Positions 29,466 through 38,584 of a stretch of DNA of 64,000 bases are shown piece after piece. Within the stretch, counting starts at the first letter, position 1. The number at the start of each line of letters is the position of its first letter. The stretch spans positions 186,001-250,000 of the forward strand of contig NZ_FZPH01000013.1 of NCBI RefSeq assembly GCF_900188485.1, in the 5' to 3' direction. Source of the stretch: Asanoa hainanensis (GTDB lineage: Bacteria; Actinomycetota; Actinomycetes; Mycobacteriales; Micromonosporaceae). Both the position numbers and the translations under genes were made by a program. Below the pieces are notes generated by a model that did no database searches, was not told the origin of the DNA, and saw only the letters and a program-made list of their open reading frames with translations.

Positions 29466-31817
29466 GCCGACCGTGACCTTGTCCTGACCGTGAGCCTGCG
29501 CCCGGCGGCGCTCGACGCCCGCCGCGGCATCGTCCGGCTGCACCCCGACGTGCTCAGCGCGCTCGGCCTGCGCCCCGGCGACCCGGTGCGGCTCACCGGC
29601 CGGCGCACGACCGCCGGCATCGTCGCGCCGGGCGAGCCGTCCGACGGCCGCGGCCTGCTGCACGCCGACGACCTGATGCTGGGCAACCTAGGCGTACGCG
29701 ACGGCGCCCAGGTCACCGTCGCACCGGCACCGGTGGTCGCCGCCCGCCGGGCCACGCTGCGCGGCGCGCCGGGCGTGGTCGCCGTGGTGTCGCCCGAGAT
29801 GCTCCGGCTCGCCCTGCTGGGCAAGGTCATCTCGACGGGCGACGACGTCTCGCTGCTGCCCCAGGACGTGGTGCCCGACGAGGCGGCCCGGTCCCTGGTC
29901 GCCGCGGCCCGGCAGAGCCTCGCGAACCGGGTCGGCTACGCCTGGACCAGCACGTTGCTCACCGTCGCGGACGTGGCCCCGAGCGAGGCCGCGCTGGTCA
30001 CGATGGACACGGTGGTCGGCTGGGAGAGCGGCCAGATCACCCAGGCATCGGGGGTACGCACGACGGCGGGCCGCGTCGGCCCGGGCGGAGCGGCCGGAGC
30101 CGCCGGAGCGGGCGGAGCTGCTAGCCCGGGCGGAGCAGCCGGGTCGACCGGCGCCGGCCCCGGCGGGCCGGCGAGCGCCGGCGAAGCCGGCTCCGACGCC
30201 CAGGACGGCCACGCCGTCATCGACGGCGACGTGGTCGAGGGCTCCGTGGTCGACGAGAACGCGCCCAGCGTCGACGACCTGCCCGGCCTGCGCAACCAGG
30301 CGCACCAACTGACCGAGCTCCTCGACCTGGGCTTCCACCACCGCGACGTGCTCACCCGGCTGGCCACCTCGGTCTCGCTCGGCGTGCTGGTTACCGGTGC
30401 GGCCGGCTCGGGCAAGTCCGACCTGGTGCGGGCCGTCTCGGCCGCCGTCGGCGCCCGCCTGCTGACCGTCTGGGCACCGGAGATAGCGGCGCTGACGCCG
30501 GATTCGGCCGCGGCCCGGCTGCGCGCGGTGGCCGCCGAGCGCACCACCGACCCGCCGACCGTCGTGCTGGTCACCGACGTCGAGGCCCTCGCCCCGCGCG
30601 AGAACCCCGGCCCGCTGGCCACCGTCTTCCGGCGGGTGCTCGGCGACCTGGTCGCGGCCGGCGCGGCGGTGGTCTGCACGAGCAGCCGGCCGGAGGAGAT
30701 CGACCCCGCGCTGCGCGCGCCCGACCTGCTCTCGCTGGAGATCTCGGTGCCGCTGCCCGACCAGGCGATGCGCCGCGAGCAGCTCGCCGTGCTCACCCGG
30801 TCGACGCCGCTAGCCGGCGACGTGCAGCTCGACGACGTCGCCGCGCGTACGCCCGGGTTCGTCGCCGCCGACCTGGCCGCGCTGGTCCGCGAGGCCGGCG
30901 TCCGCGCGGCGTTGCGGCAACGCACGGCGGAGACCCCGCTGATCGCGGCGGAGGACTTCGCCGCGGCGCTGGAGGTGGTCCGGCCGACCTCCATGGCATC
31001 GTCCACACTGGAGCTTTCGGGCCTGACCCTGGACGACGTCGGCGACCTGGTCGAGGTCAAGGAGGTGCTGACCGAGTCGGTGCTGTGGCCTTTGACGTAC
31101 CCGGACACCTTCGCCCGCCTCGGGGTGCGCCCGCCGCGCGGCGTGCTGCTCTACGGTCCGCCCGGCTGCGGCAAGACGTTCCTGGTCACCGCGCTGGCCG
31201 GAAGCGGCAAGGCCAACGTGCTGTCGGTGAAGGGCGCCGAACTGCTCAACAAGTGGGTCGGCGAGAGCGAGCGCGCCGTCCGCGAGCTGTTCCGCCGCGC
31301 CCGCGAGGCGGCGCCGACGCTGATCTTCCTGGACGAGGTCGACGCGCTCGCGCCGATGCGCGGCCAGTCCACCGACGGCGGCACCACCGACCGGGTCGTC
31401 GCGGCGCTGCTCACCGAGCTCGACGGGATAGAGACGCTGCGGGACGTCGTGGTGATCGGGGCGACGAACCGCCCGGACCTGATCGACCCGGCCCTGCTGC
31501 GACCGGGCCGGCTGGAGCGGCTGGTGTTCGTGCCGCCGCCGGACGCCGCCGCTCGCGCCGAGATCCTGAAGGCGGCGGCCAAGGGCGTGCCGCTGGACCC
31601 CGAGGTCGACCTGGTCACGCTCGGCCGCGAGCTGGACGGCTTCTCCGCGGCCGACTGCTCCGCGCTGGTCCGCGAGGCGGCCCTGGTGGCGATCCGCGAG
31701 TCACTGGAGGCGACGTCGGTCACCGCGAAGCACGTCGCCGCCGCCCGGCAGCGGGTGCGCCCGTCGCTCGACCCGGTGCAGGTGGCCCGGCTGGAGGCGT
31801 ACGCCCAACGTCGTTGA
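29463..31817 (+). CDS. cpa: Cdc48-like AAA+ ATPase of actinobacteria (Cpa)
   Basis: 784 aa. A Cdc48-N-like double-psi barrel region (about 1-190), a Gly/Ala/Pro linker (about 200-240), then two AAA domains. D1 has Walker A GAAGSGKS (near 311), but its Walker B reads VVLVTDVEAL, lacking the catalytic Glu. D2 has GPPGCGKT (near 564), LIFLDEVDAL (near 619) and the arginine-finger region PALLRPGRLERLV. Cpa has been described in mycobacteria as a hexameric proteasome interactor. ATP turnover here is expected mainly from D2. Confidence 0.93.
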   Translation: MADRDLVLTVSLRPAALDARRGIVRLHPDVLSALGLRPGDPVRLTGRRTTAGIVAPGEPSDGRGLLHADDLMLGNLGVRDGAQVTVAPAPVVAARRATLRGAPGVVAVVSPEMLRLALLGKVISTGDDVSLLPQDVVPDEAARSLVAAARQSLANRVGYAWTSTLLTVADVAPSEAALVTMDTVVGWESGQITQASGVRTTAGRVGPGGAAGAAGAGGAASPGGAAGSTGAGPGGPASAGEAGSDAQDGHAVIDGDVVEGSVVDENAPSVDDLPGLRNQAHQLTELLDLGFHHRDVLTRLATSVSLGVLVTGAAGSGKSDLVRAVSAAVGARLLTVWAPEIAALTPDSAAARLRAVAAERTTDPPTVVLVTDVEALAPRENPGPLATVFRRVLGDLVAAGAAVVCTSSRPEEIDPALRAPDLLSLEISVPLPDQAMRREQLAVLTRSTPLAGDVQLDDVAARTPGFVAADLAALVREAGVRAALRQRTAETPLIAAEDFAAALEVVRPTSMASSTLELSGLTLDDVGDLVEVKEVLTESVLWPLTYPDTFARLGVRPPRGVLLYGPPGCGKTFLVTALAGSGKANVLSVKGAELLNKWVGESERAVRELFRRAREAAPTLIFLDEVDALAPMRGQSTDGGTTDRVVAALLTELDGIETLRDVVVIGATNRPDLIDPALLRPGRLERLVFVPPPDAAARAEILKAAAKGVPLDPEVDLVTLGRELDGFSAADCSALVREAALVAIRESLEATSVTAKHVAAARQRVRPSLDPVQVARLEAYAQRR

Positions 31818-31820
31818 GGC

Positions 31821-32123
31821 TTATCGCCGCCGGGAGCGGGCCCGGGTGGAGCGCAGGCGGCGCAGCCGGGACACCACGACCGGCTCGGCCGCCAGCGCCG
31901 CCGGGTTGTCGAGCAGGCCGTTGAGCAGCTGGTAGTAACGGGTCGCGGACAGGTCGAACGCGTCGCGGATGGCCTGTTCCTTGGCGCCGGCGTGCTTCCA
32001 CCACTTGCGCTCGAACGCCAGGATCTGCTCCTCGCGCTCCGTCAGCCCAGTGTCCACAGCGGACGGCTGTGCCACCTGGTCGTCTTCGTCGTTGGTGTCG
32101 GCCTGGTCAACGGCAGGCATCAT
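31821..32123 (-). CDS. DUF3263 helix-turn-helix protein
   Basis: 100 aa. An acidic N-terminal 30 residues, then DUF3263: LTEREEQILAFERKWWKHAGAKEQAIRDAF, then LSATRYYQLLNGLLDNPAALA and a basic tail. It is probably a DNA-binding protein found in actinobacteria. ATG 32123 is chosen because GAGGAG lies 6 nt upstream. It is convergent with cpa, 3 nt apart. Confidence 0.85.
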   Translation of the reverse strand: MMPAVDQADTNDEDDQVAQPSAVDTGLTEREEQILAFERKWWKHAGAKEQAIRDAFDLSATRYYQLLNGLLDNPAALAAEPVVVSRLRRLRSTRARSRRR

Positions 32124-32232
32124 GGCGCTCCTCGACGTCGACCCTGCATCACCAGGGACCACGGGATGCCAACCAGACTAACCGCGGCCAGGCCGCCGTG
32201 CACCGCTCATTCACTGTGATCAAGACGTCCCG

Positions 32233-33249
32233 TCAGGCGACGTCGCGCCGCCGCATCGACCACGCCGCGCCGAAGACCGACAGCACCAGCACGACACCCA
32301 GCAAGACCGACGCGTGCTGCCAGGTGACGACGTACTCCGGTGGCTCGCATGCGGTCTGCGCGAACTGACAGGCCCGCCAGTCGGTGATGGTGATGCTCTT
32401 GTCGAACCAGGCGATGAGGTACGTCGACAGGACGTACCGGTCGCCGTAGCGCACCTGGAGCAACTCGAACGCGACCCGCAGGCCGATCTCGCTGACCACG
32501 ACGGCGCCGATGCCGACGCCCAGGGCCATCGCGGTGTGCCGGCCGATCGAGGCCAGGCAGAACCCGACGGTCGCGGCGAGCAGCACCATCGTCGCGCCGC
32601 GCAGGCCGGTCAGGCCGAGCGACTGCCACACGCCCGCGGTGAGCTTGCCGAGGTCGCCGTCGTAGCGGCCGATCGACCAGAACGCCGCCGTCCACAGGGC
32701 GCCGAGCACCGCGGTCAGGCCGAGGATCGAGCCGAGCAGCACGCCGAGCTTGGTGAACAGCACGGGTAGCCGGCGCGGCCGCCAGAGCAGCAGGTTCATC
32801 ATGCCGCCGGTGCTCCATTCGGCACCGACGAACGACGCGCCGATGACGAACGCCGCCAGCGCCAGGATCGCCGAGAGCACGGCCAGCGACGGCGCGAACT
32901 CCTCCTGGAAGTTGAACTCGTACGGCAGGAACTGCTCGGCCGGGTAGTACTCAGGCCGCGGGCCGTAGTCGGCGCCGCAGTTGGGGCCGTAGCGGTCGTC
33001 GAGGCCGGTCTCGCCCCGGGCCTTGGCGGCCTCGCACTCCGCGGTCATCCGCTCGAACTCGACCTGGGCCTGCCGGTACGCCTGGTCGGCCTGCGCCTGC
33101 GCCGCGGCACGCGCCTCCGGGCTGTTGGGCTTGCTGTTGAGGGCGAAGACGATCGGGAAGATGGCCAGCCCGACCAGCGTGATCACGAGGAAGATGCGGG
33201 TGACCCGGCGCTTGAACAGCCGGCGCACCTCGGCCTTGGTCAGGCTCAC
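32233..33249 (-). CDS. ABC-2 type exporter permease
   Basis: 338 aa. TM1 (about 16-35) is followed by a long helical, Ala/Gln-rich extracytoplasmic loop (about 40-110), then five or more helices from about 125 on, with GAEWSTGGMMNLLLWRPRR. GTG 33249 overlaps the ATPase stop by 4 nt (GTGA), so it is coupled to it. It forms a two-gene exporter of unknown cargo. Confidence 0.88.
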   Translation of the reverse strand: MSLTKAEVRRLFKRRVTRIFLVITLVGLAIFPIVFALNSKPNSPEARAAAQAQADQAYRQAQVEFERMTAECEAAKARGETGLDDRYGPNCGADYGPRPEYYPAEQFLPYEFNFQEEFAPSLAVLSAILALAAFVIGASFVGAEWSTGGMMNLLLWRPRRLPVLFTKLGVLLGSILGLTAVLGALWTAAFWSIGRYDGDLGKLTAGVWQSLGLTGLRGATMVLLAATVGFCLASIGRHTAMALGVGIGAVVVSEIGLRVAFELLQVRYGDRYVLSTYLIAWFDKSITITDWRACQFAQTACEPPEYVVTWQHASVLLGVVLVLSVFGAAWSMRRRDVA

Positions 33250-34235
33250 AACCCCCACCCGCCCTGCGCCGGCGCGACCGCGGAGTCGTCGACTTGGCGG
33301 GCCTGGCCCGCGACCGGCGCGGTCTGGGTCAGCTCGAGGAAGACACTTTCCAGGTCGACCTTCACCGGCGCCAACTCGCTCACGTAGTAGCCGCGCTCGG
33401 CCAGCGTGCGGGTCACCCACGCCGGCTTCTCGACGTTGCTGACGATCAGGCGGTCGTGGTCCGGCGTGACCCGGGCACCGGCCGCGATCAGGATCTCGGC
33501 GGCGACCGACTGGTCTTCGGCGGATTCCATCCGCACGGTGACACCGCCGCCGGCGTGCTGCGCGAGCACCTCCGCGACCGCACCGTAGGCCACCCGGCGC
33601 CCGCGCGAGATGATCGTGACGGAGTCGCAGATGAGCTGCACCTCGCCCAGGATGTGGCTGGACAGCAACACCGTCATGCCGGACTCGGCGAGCCCGCGCA
33701 TCAGCGTGCGCATCTCCCGGATGCCACCGGGATCGAGCCCGTTCGCGGGTTCGTCGAGGATCAGCAGGTCGGGCTTCTTCAGCAGCGCGGACGCCACGGC
33801 CAGGCGTTGCTTCATGCCCAGCGAGTAGGTGCGCACCCGCTCCGCGGCCCGGTCACGCAGGCCGACGAGCTCGAGCACCTCGGTCACCCGCTGCTTCTGC
33901 ACGCCGCCCGCGTCGGCCAGCAGCGACAGCGTGTCGTGCGCCGAGAAGTTGGGGAAGAACTGCGGGCTCTCCACGATCGCGCCGACCCGGCCGGCCACCT
34001 GCGGCAGGGCCGCCGGCACCTCCTGGCCGAGCAGCATCATCCGGCCACCGTTGGGTGCGATCAGACCGAGCAGCGTACGCAGCGTGGTGGTCTTGCCGGA
34101 GCCGTTGGGACCCAGGAAGCCGTGCACCTGGCCCGACTCGACGACCATGTCGAAGCCGTCGAGCGCCTTGCGGGCCCCCCGGCGTCTGCTCCGATAGGTC
34201 TTCTCCAGACCCGATATCTCCAGTACGGCCGGCAC
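33246..34235 (-). CDS. ABC transporter ATP-binding protein
   Basis: 329 aa. Walker A GPNGSGKTTTLR (near 43), Q-loop VESPQFFPNFS, signature YSLGMKQR (near 141), Walker B LLILDEPANGLDP, H-loop SSHILGE. A C-terminal extension of about 100 residues resembles drug/bacitracin-type exporters. It is translated from GTG after GGGGAG and coupled to the permease. Confidence 0.9.
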   Translation of the reverse strand: MPAVLEISGLEKTYRSRRRGARKALDGFDMVVESGQVHGFLGPNGSGKTTTLRTLLGLIAPNGGRMMLLGQEVPAALPQVAGRVGAIVESPQFFPNFSAHDTLSLLADAGGVQKQRVTEVLELVGLRDRAAERVRTYSLGMKQRLAVASALLKKPDLLILDEPANGLDPGGIREMRTLMRGLAESGMTVLLSSHILGEVQLICDSVTIISRGRRVAYGAVAEVLAQHAGGGVTVRMESAEDQSVAAEILIAAGARVTPDHDRLIVSNVEKPAWVTRTLAERGYYVSELAPVKVDLESVFLELTQTAPVAGQARQVDDSAVAPAQGGWGL

Positions 34236-34304
34236 GTGCGCTCCCCGTCTCCCGTGGTCGGATCGCGCACACAGTACTGGGTATGTAGATATTCGGATAG
34301 ACCG

Positions 34305-35090
34305 CTATGCGTTGATCACCCGCACGCCTACGGCCTGGAACGACTCGATCGCCTCTGGTGACGCTCCGGAGTCGGTGACGAGGGTGTCCACCCGGTCGAT
34401 CGGGCAGATCCGGGCGAACGCGTGACCGCCCAACTTGGACGAGTCAGCGATGATCACGACACGCCGCGCCCGGGCGACCATCAGCGCGTTCATCGACGCC
34501 TCGCCCTCGTGGTGCGCCGCCGCGCCCAGGGTCACGTCGATGGCGTTGACGCCGAGCAGCGCCACGTCCAGGGTCACCTCGCGCAGCAGCGCGCTGCCCA
34601 GCGGGCCGACGAGCTCGAAGGACTGCGGCCGCACCACGCCGCCGGCCACCACGATCTTCATCCGGGACCGGACCAGCAGCTCGTTGGCGATGTTGAGCGC
34701 GTTGGTGACCACCGTGAGCTGGGCGCCGTCGGCACCGGAGTTGAGGTCGGGGCGCATGGCCAGGGCGCGGGCGACCTCGGTGGTCGTGGTGCCGCCGTTG
34801 AGCCCGACCACCATGCCGGGCTCGACCAGGGCGGCGGCGGCCGCGCCGATGCGCTGCTTCTCCGCGGAGTGCTTCGCGGTCTTGTAGCGCAGCGGCAGGT
34901 CGTAGGAGACGCCGTTCGCCACGGCCCCGCCCCGGGTACGCGTGATCATCTGCTGCTGGCCGAGCTGGTCGAAGTCGCGGCGGATGGTCGCCTGCGAGAC
35001 GTTGAGGCGCTCCGCGGCGTCTTCGACGCTCACCCGGCCGCTCTCGGTCAGCAGCTCGAGCAGGGCGTTCCAACGCGCGTACCGGTCCAC
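34305..35090 (-). CDS. DeoR family transcriptional regulator
   Basis: 261 aa. N-terminal DeoR winged helix VSVEDAAERLNVSQATIRRD (about 20-40), then a DeoRC sugar-phosphate sensor with GLNGGTTTTEVA and a Lys near the end (ADSSKLGGHAF). It is divergent from the SIS-ROK-nagA operon, so it probably represses that operon and senses an amino-sugar phosphate. GTG 35090 is supported by AGGGGG 6 nt upstream. Confidence 0.9.
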   Translation of the reverse strand: MDRYARWNALLELLTESGRVSVEDAAERLNVSQATIRRDFDQLGQQQMITRTRGGAVANGVSYDLPLRYKTAKHSAEKQRIGAAAAALVEPGMVVGLNGGTTTTEVARALAMRPDLNSGADGAQLTVVTNALNIANELLVRSRMKIVVAGGVVRPQSFELVGPLGSALLREVTLDVALLGVNAIDVTLGAAAHHEGEASMNALMVARARRVVIIADSSKLGGHAFARICPIDRVDTLVTDSGASPEAIESFQAVGVRVINA

Positions 35091-35279
35091 ATCGACCCCC
35101 TGGCACGGACCCTGTAATTGCGTGCACACTAGTGCGCGAAACGGCCGGCAAGCAACGTCTTGGATGCGCGCTCGTGCGCGATCCGCGCACGCTTGCCGCA
35201 CGATACGTCTTCCTGCACAATAACGCGCGGAAACAGCGATTATCGAACTGATTCGCGCAAGCTCCCGTGGGGGTGCTCG
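35091..35279. promoter_or_regulatory. Divergent control region of DeoR and amino-sugar operon
   Basis: It contains a perfect palindrome GTGCGCG-ATC-CGCGCAC (35174-35190) and related words TGCGCGAAAC (about 35131), ACGCGCGGAAAC (about 35223) and ATTCGCGCAA (about 35251). These are candidate DeoR operators; no experimental consensus is available here. Confidence 0.5.
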
Positions 35280-36161
35280 GTGACGTACGTCGAGGCGGAA
35301 ATCGCCACCCAGCCGGCGGCCTGGTCCCAGGCGGCGGCGCTCGACCTCGGTCCGCTGCCGCGCCGTGGCCAGCGGGTCGCCGTCGTCGGTTGCGGCACGA
35401 GCTGGTTCATGGCGATGGCGTACGCCGCCCGCCGCGAAAGCCTCGGCCACGGCGAGACCGACGCGTTCCAGGCGTCGGAGTTCCCGCGCGGCCGTGGCTA
35501 CGACCTGGTCGTGGCGATCAGCCGGTCCGGCACCACCACGGAGGTCGTCGACCTGCTCGCGGGCCTGTCCGGCCCGTCCCTGGCCATCGTCGGCGACCCG
35601 GCCGGCGGCGCCGCTTCCGTCGCCGGCACGGCGATCGCGATGCCCTTCGCCGACGAGCGCTCGGTCGTGCAGACCCGGTTCGCCACGACCGCCCTGGCCC
35701 TGCTCCGGGCCGGTCTGGGCGAAGACGTCGCCGCGCTGGCGTCGGATGCCCGCCGCGCCCTCGACGTCGCGGTGCCGCTGGACGCCGCCGCCGTCGAGCA
35801 GGTGACCTTCGTCGGTCAGGGCTGGACGGTCGGGCTGGCCCAGGAGGCGGCCCTCAAGTGCCGCGAGGCGGCGGCCTTCTGGACCGAGGCGTACCCGGCG
35901 ATGGACTACCGGCACGGCCCGATCGCGATCGCCGCGCCCGGCCGGGCGGTCTGGTCGTTCGGCCCGCCGCCGCCCGGGCTCGCCGCCGAGGTCATTGCGA
36001 CCGGGGCAAGTTTTGTGAGCGGCCGCGCTGGTGACACGCTTGATCCGATGGCCGAGCTGATCCTGGCGCAGCGGTTCGCGGTGGCGCTGGCGCAGCACCG
36101 CGGGCTCGACCCCGACGCGCCCCGCAACCTGACCCGCTCCGTCGTGCTGGACCAGCGATGA
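35280..36161 (+). CDS. SIS-domain sugar isomerase/deaminase (AgaS/GlmS-like)
   Basis: 293 aa with two SIS domains. The first has VAVVGCGTSWFMAMAYAA and AISRSGTTTEVVDLL; the second has VTFVGQGWTVGLAQEAALKCREAAAFWTEAYPAMDYRHGPI, the pattern of AgaS and GlmS isomerase modules. It lacks a glutaminase domain, so it probably deaminates/isomerises an amino-sugar 6-phosphate such as glucosamine- or galactosamine-6-P. GTG 35280 has GGGGG upstream. First gene of an operon with the ROK kinase and nagA. Confidence 0.85.
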   Translation: MTYVEAEIATQPAAWSQAAALDLGPLPRRGQRVAVVGCGTSWFMAMAYAARRESLGHGETDAFQASEFPRGRGYDLVVAISRSGTTTEVVDLLAGLSGPSLAIVGDPAGGAASVAGTAIAMPFADERSVVQTRFATTALALLRAGLGEDVAALASDARRALDVAVPLDAAAVEQVTFVGQGWTVGLAQEAALKCREAAAFWTEAYPAMDYRHGPIAIAAPGRAVWSFGPPPPGLAAEVIATGASFVSGRAGDTLDPMAELILAQRFAVALAQHRGLDPDAPRNLTRSVVLDQR

Positions 36162-37075
36162 CCGAGGTGGTCGTGGCGCTCGACGTGGGCGGCACGGTGA
36201 TGAAGTGCGGCCTGGTCTCGCGCGCCGGCGAGCTGCGGCACGCCGAACGGCACCCGACCAACGCAGCCGCCGGGGGCGCCGCGGTGGTCGACACGATCCT
36301 CGGCGTGGCCGCCGGCCTGGCCGACACCGCCCGCGCCCAGGGGCTCACCCCCGTGGCGGCCGGCCTCGCGGTGCCCGGGGTGGTCGATGAGGAGCACGGC
36401 GTCGCGGTCTGGGCGGCCAACGTGGGCTTCCGCGACGTACCCCTGCGAAAGCTCGTGTCCGATCGCCTCGGCCTGCCCGCGGCGCTCGGCCACGACGTGC
36501 GCGCGGGCGGGGTCGCCGAAGCCCGACTGGGCGCCGGCACCGGCCAGCGGCACGTCCTGTTCGTGGCGATCGGCACCGGCATCGCGGCCGCCCACGTGGT
36601 CGACGGCCGGGCCTTCGCCGGCGCGCACGGCGCGGCCGGCGAGGTCGGGCACGTCGTCGTCCGCCCCGGCGGCCCGCAGTGCGGTTGCGGCCAGCGGGGC
36701 TGCCTGGAGGCGGTGGCATCGGCGTCCGCGCTGGCCCGCCGCTACACCGACCTGGCCGGCGTCGCGCTGTCGGCCGCCGAGGTGGCGGCCGCGGCCGCCG
36801 GCGGCGACCCGCTCGCGGTCCGCGCGTGGGACGAGGTGGTCGACGCGCTCGCCGACGGGCTGACGATCGCCCAGACGCTGTTCGACCCGGCGGTCATCGT
36901 CATCGGCGGCGGCCTGGCCGAAGCGGGCGCGCAGCTTCTCGAGCCGTTGGGCGCGGGGCTGCGGGCCCGGTTGACCTTCCAGCGCGAACCGGCGCTGGTC
37001 CGAGCGGCACTCGGCGACGCGGCGGGTTGCCTCGGCGCCGGCCTGCTCGGTGGGGACGCTCTGGAGGCGGCGTGA
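36158..37075 (+). CDS. ROK family sugar kinase
   Basis: 305 aa. ATP-binding LDVGGTVMKCGLV (near 8), catalytic Asp in LGHDVRAGG (usually ND in the family), and the ROK zinc motif HVVVRPGGPQCGCGQRGCLE. Probably phosphorylates N-acetylglucosamine or a related amino sugar, given nagA downstream. ATGA overlap with the SIS gene. Confidence 0.88.
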   Translation: MTEVVVALDVGGTVMKCGLVSRAGELRHAERHPTNAAAGGAAVVDTILGVAAGLADTARAQGLTPVAAGLAVPGVVDEEHGVAVWAANVGFRDVPLRKLVSDRLGLPAALGHDVRAGGVAEARLGAGTGQRHVLFVAIGTGIAAAHVVDGRAFAGAHGAAGEVGHVVVRPGGPQCGCGQRGCLEAVASASALARRYTDLAGVALSAAEVAAAAAGGDPLAVRAWDEVVDALADGLTIAQTLFDPAVIVIGGGLAEAGAQLLEPLGAGLRARLTFQREPALVRAALGDAAGCLGAGLLGGDALEAA

Positions 37076-38169
37076 GGATCGACGGACGGGTGGTGACGCC
37101 GAGCGGCGTCGTGACGGGCTCGGTGGAGGTGACCGGCAGCCAGATCGGCGCGGTCACTCCTTCGGACGTCAGCGATCCACAGTGGATCGTCCCGGGCTTC
37201 GTCGACATCCACAACCACGGCGGCGGCGGTGACACGTTCACCACGGGCGACCCGGACGCCGCGCTGCGCGCGGCCGCGTTCCACCTGCGGCACGGCACCA
37301 CGACGCTGTTCGCGAGCCTGGTCAGCTCGCCGTTCGCGCTGATGCGCGCGGCCACGGCGGCGTTCACGCCGCTGGTCGACGCCGGGGTACTGGCCGGCAT
37401 CCACTTCGAGGGCCCGTACCTGTCGTCGGTCCGGTGCGGCGCGCAGAACCCGTCGTTCCTGCGCGATCCGTCGGTCTCCGAGCTGGCTGAGCTGATCACG
37501 CTTGGCGGCGGAGCGGTCCGGATGGTCACGATCGCACCGGAGCTGCCGGGCGCGGTCGAGGCGATCGGGATGCTGGTCTCGCACGGGGTGGTCGCCGCCG
37601 TGGGCCACACCGACGCGTCGTACGCGCAGACGCTGGCCGCGGTCGACGCGGGCGCCAGCGTCGGCACGCACGTCTTCAACGGGATGCGCCCGCCGCACCA
37701 CCGCGAGCCGGGCCCGGTCTTCGCCCTGCTGGGCGCGCCGAGCGTGGTCTGCGAGCTGGTCGCCGACGGCGTGCACCTGCACGACGGCACTCTCTCGTTC
37801 GCCGCCTCGGTCACGGGAGCCGACCGGGCCGCCCTGGTCACCGACGCGATGGCCGCGGCGGGCATGCCCGACGGCGCGTACGAGCTCGGCGGCCAGGCGG
37901 TCACGGTCAGCGACCGGGTGGCCCGCCTGGCCAGCGACGGCGCGATCGCCGGCAGCACCCTGACCATGGACGCGGCGCTGCGCCAGGCGGTCGGCGCCGG
38001 CATCCCGATCGTCGACGCCTGCCGGATGGCCGCGACGACCCCGGCCCGCGCGATCGGCCTCGGCGACACGGTCGGCGCCCTCCAACCGGGCTGGCGAGCG
38101 GACCTGGCCATCCTGGACGCGGACCTACGCGTGGTCCGCGTCATGCGCGCGGGCTCCTGGGTCAGCTGA
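37072..38169 (+). CDS. nagA: N-acetylglucosamine-6-phosphate deacetylase
   Basis: 365 aa. Amidohydrolase: FVDIHNHGGGG metal motif, HFEGPYLS (metal Glu), AVGHTDASYAQT (His), THVFNGMRPPHHREPG and catalytic Asp in LVTDAMAAAGMPDG. Removes acetate from GlcNAc-6-P to give GlcN-6-P, which the upstream SIS enzyme could use. GTG 37072 overlaps the kinase stop (GTGA). Last gene of the operon. Confidence 0.93.
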   Translation: MRIDGRVVTPSGVVTGSVEVTGSQIGAVTPSDVSDPQWIVPGFVDIHNHGGGGDTFTTGDPDAALRAAAFHLRHGTTTLFASLVSSPFALMRAATAAFTPLVDAGVLAGIHFEGPYLSSVRCGAQNPSFLRDPSVSELAELITLGGGAVRMVTIAPELPGAVEAIGMLVSHGVVAAVGHTDASYAQTLAAVDAGASVGTHVFNGMRPPHHREPGPVFALLGAPSVVCELVADGVHLHDGTLSFAASVTGADRAALVTDAMAAAGMPDGAYELGGQAVTVSDRVARLASDGAIAGSTLTMDAALRQAVGAGIPIVDACRMAATTPARAIGLGDTVGALQPGWRADLAILDADLRVVRVMRAGSWVS

Positions 38170-38221
38170 CGCCCCGCCCGTTTGTCCGCGCCGAGTGGCA
38201 CGGGTCCGCGATGATGCCTAG

Positions 38222-38464
38222 GTGACCGCAAGGCGGCGTTTGTTGACCTTCATGTTCTGCAGCGCCCTGGCGGGCGCCCTCCTACTGGCGACGGTGGTCT
38301 TCAGCCTGCGCGACGAGAACGCGGTGAGCTGGCTATGCGGCGGAGCCAGCCTGCTCGTCTGGGGAGCGGGCCTGATCACGGTCTGGCCGGTCCTACGCGC
38401 CATCCGCACCGGCACAGCCCCGGACGCGGAACGCGACGCGAACCATCACCGTTCCCACACCTAG
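38222..38464 (+). CDS. Small two-TM membrane protein
   Basis: 80 aa. TM1 (about 8-28, LTFMFCSALAGALLLATVVFS), TM2 (about 36-58) and a polar His/Asp-rich tail. No family recognised. GTG 38222 has GATGAT 6 nt upstream, a weak leaderless -10. Confidence 0.55.
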   Translation: MTARRRLLTFMFCSALAGALLLATVVFSLRDENAVSWLCGGASLLVWGAGLITVWPVLRAIRTGTAPDAERDANHHRSHT

Positions 38465-38584
38465 GAGACGGTAGAAACCTCCGTTCTCGCTCACACGATG
38501 TGCATGGAGGACTCGGCGGAACACCGTCAGGTGTCGTTCAAAGACGTGATGCATTTGCTGCTCTCTCTATGCGACGCTGTGGAC

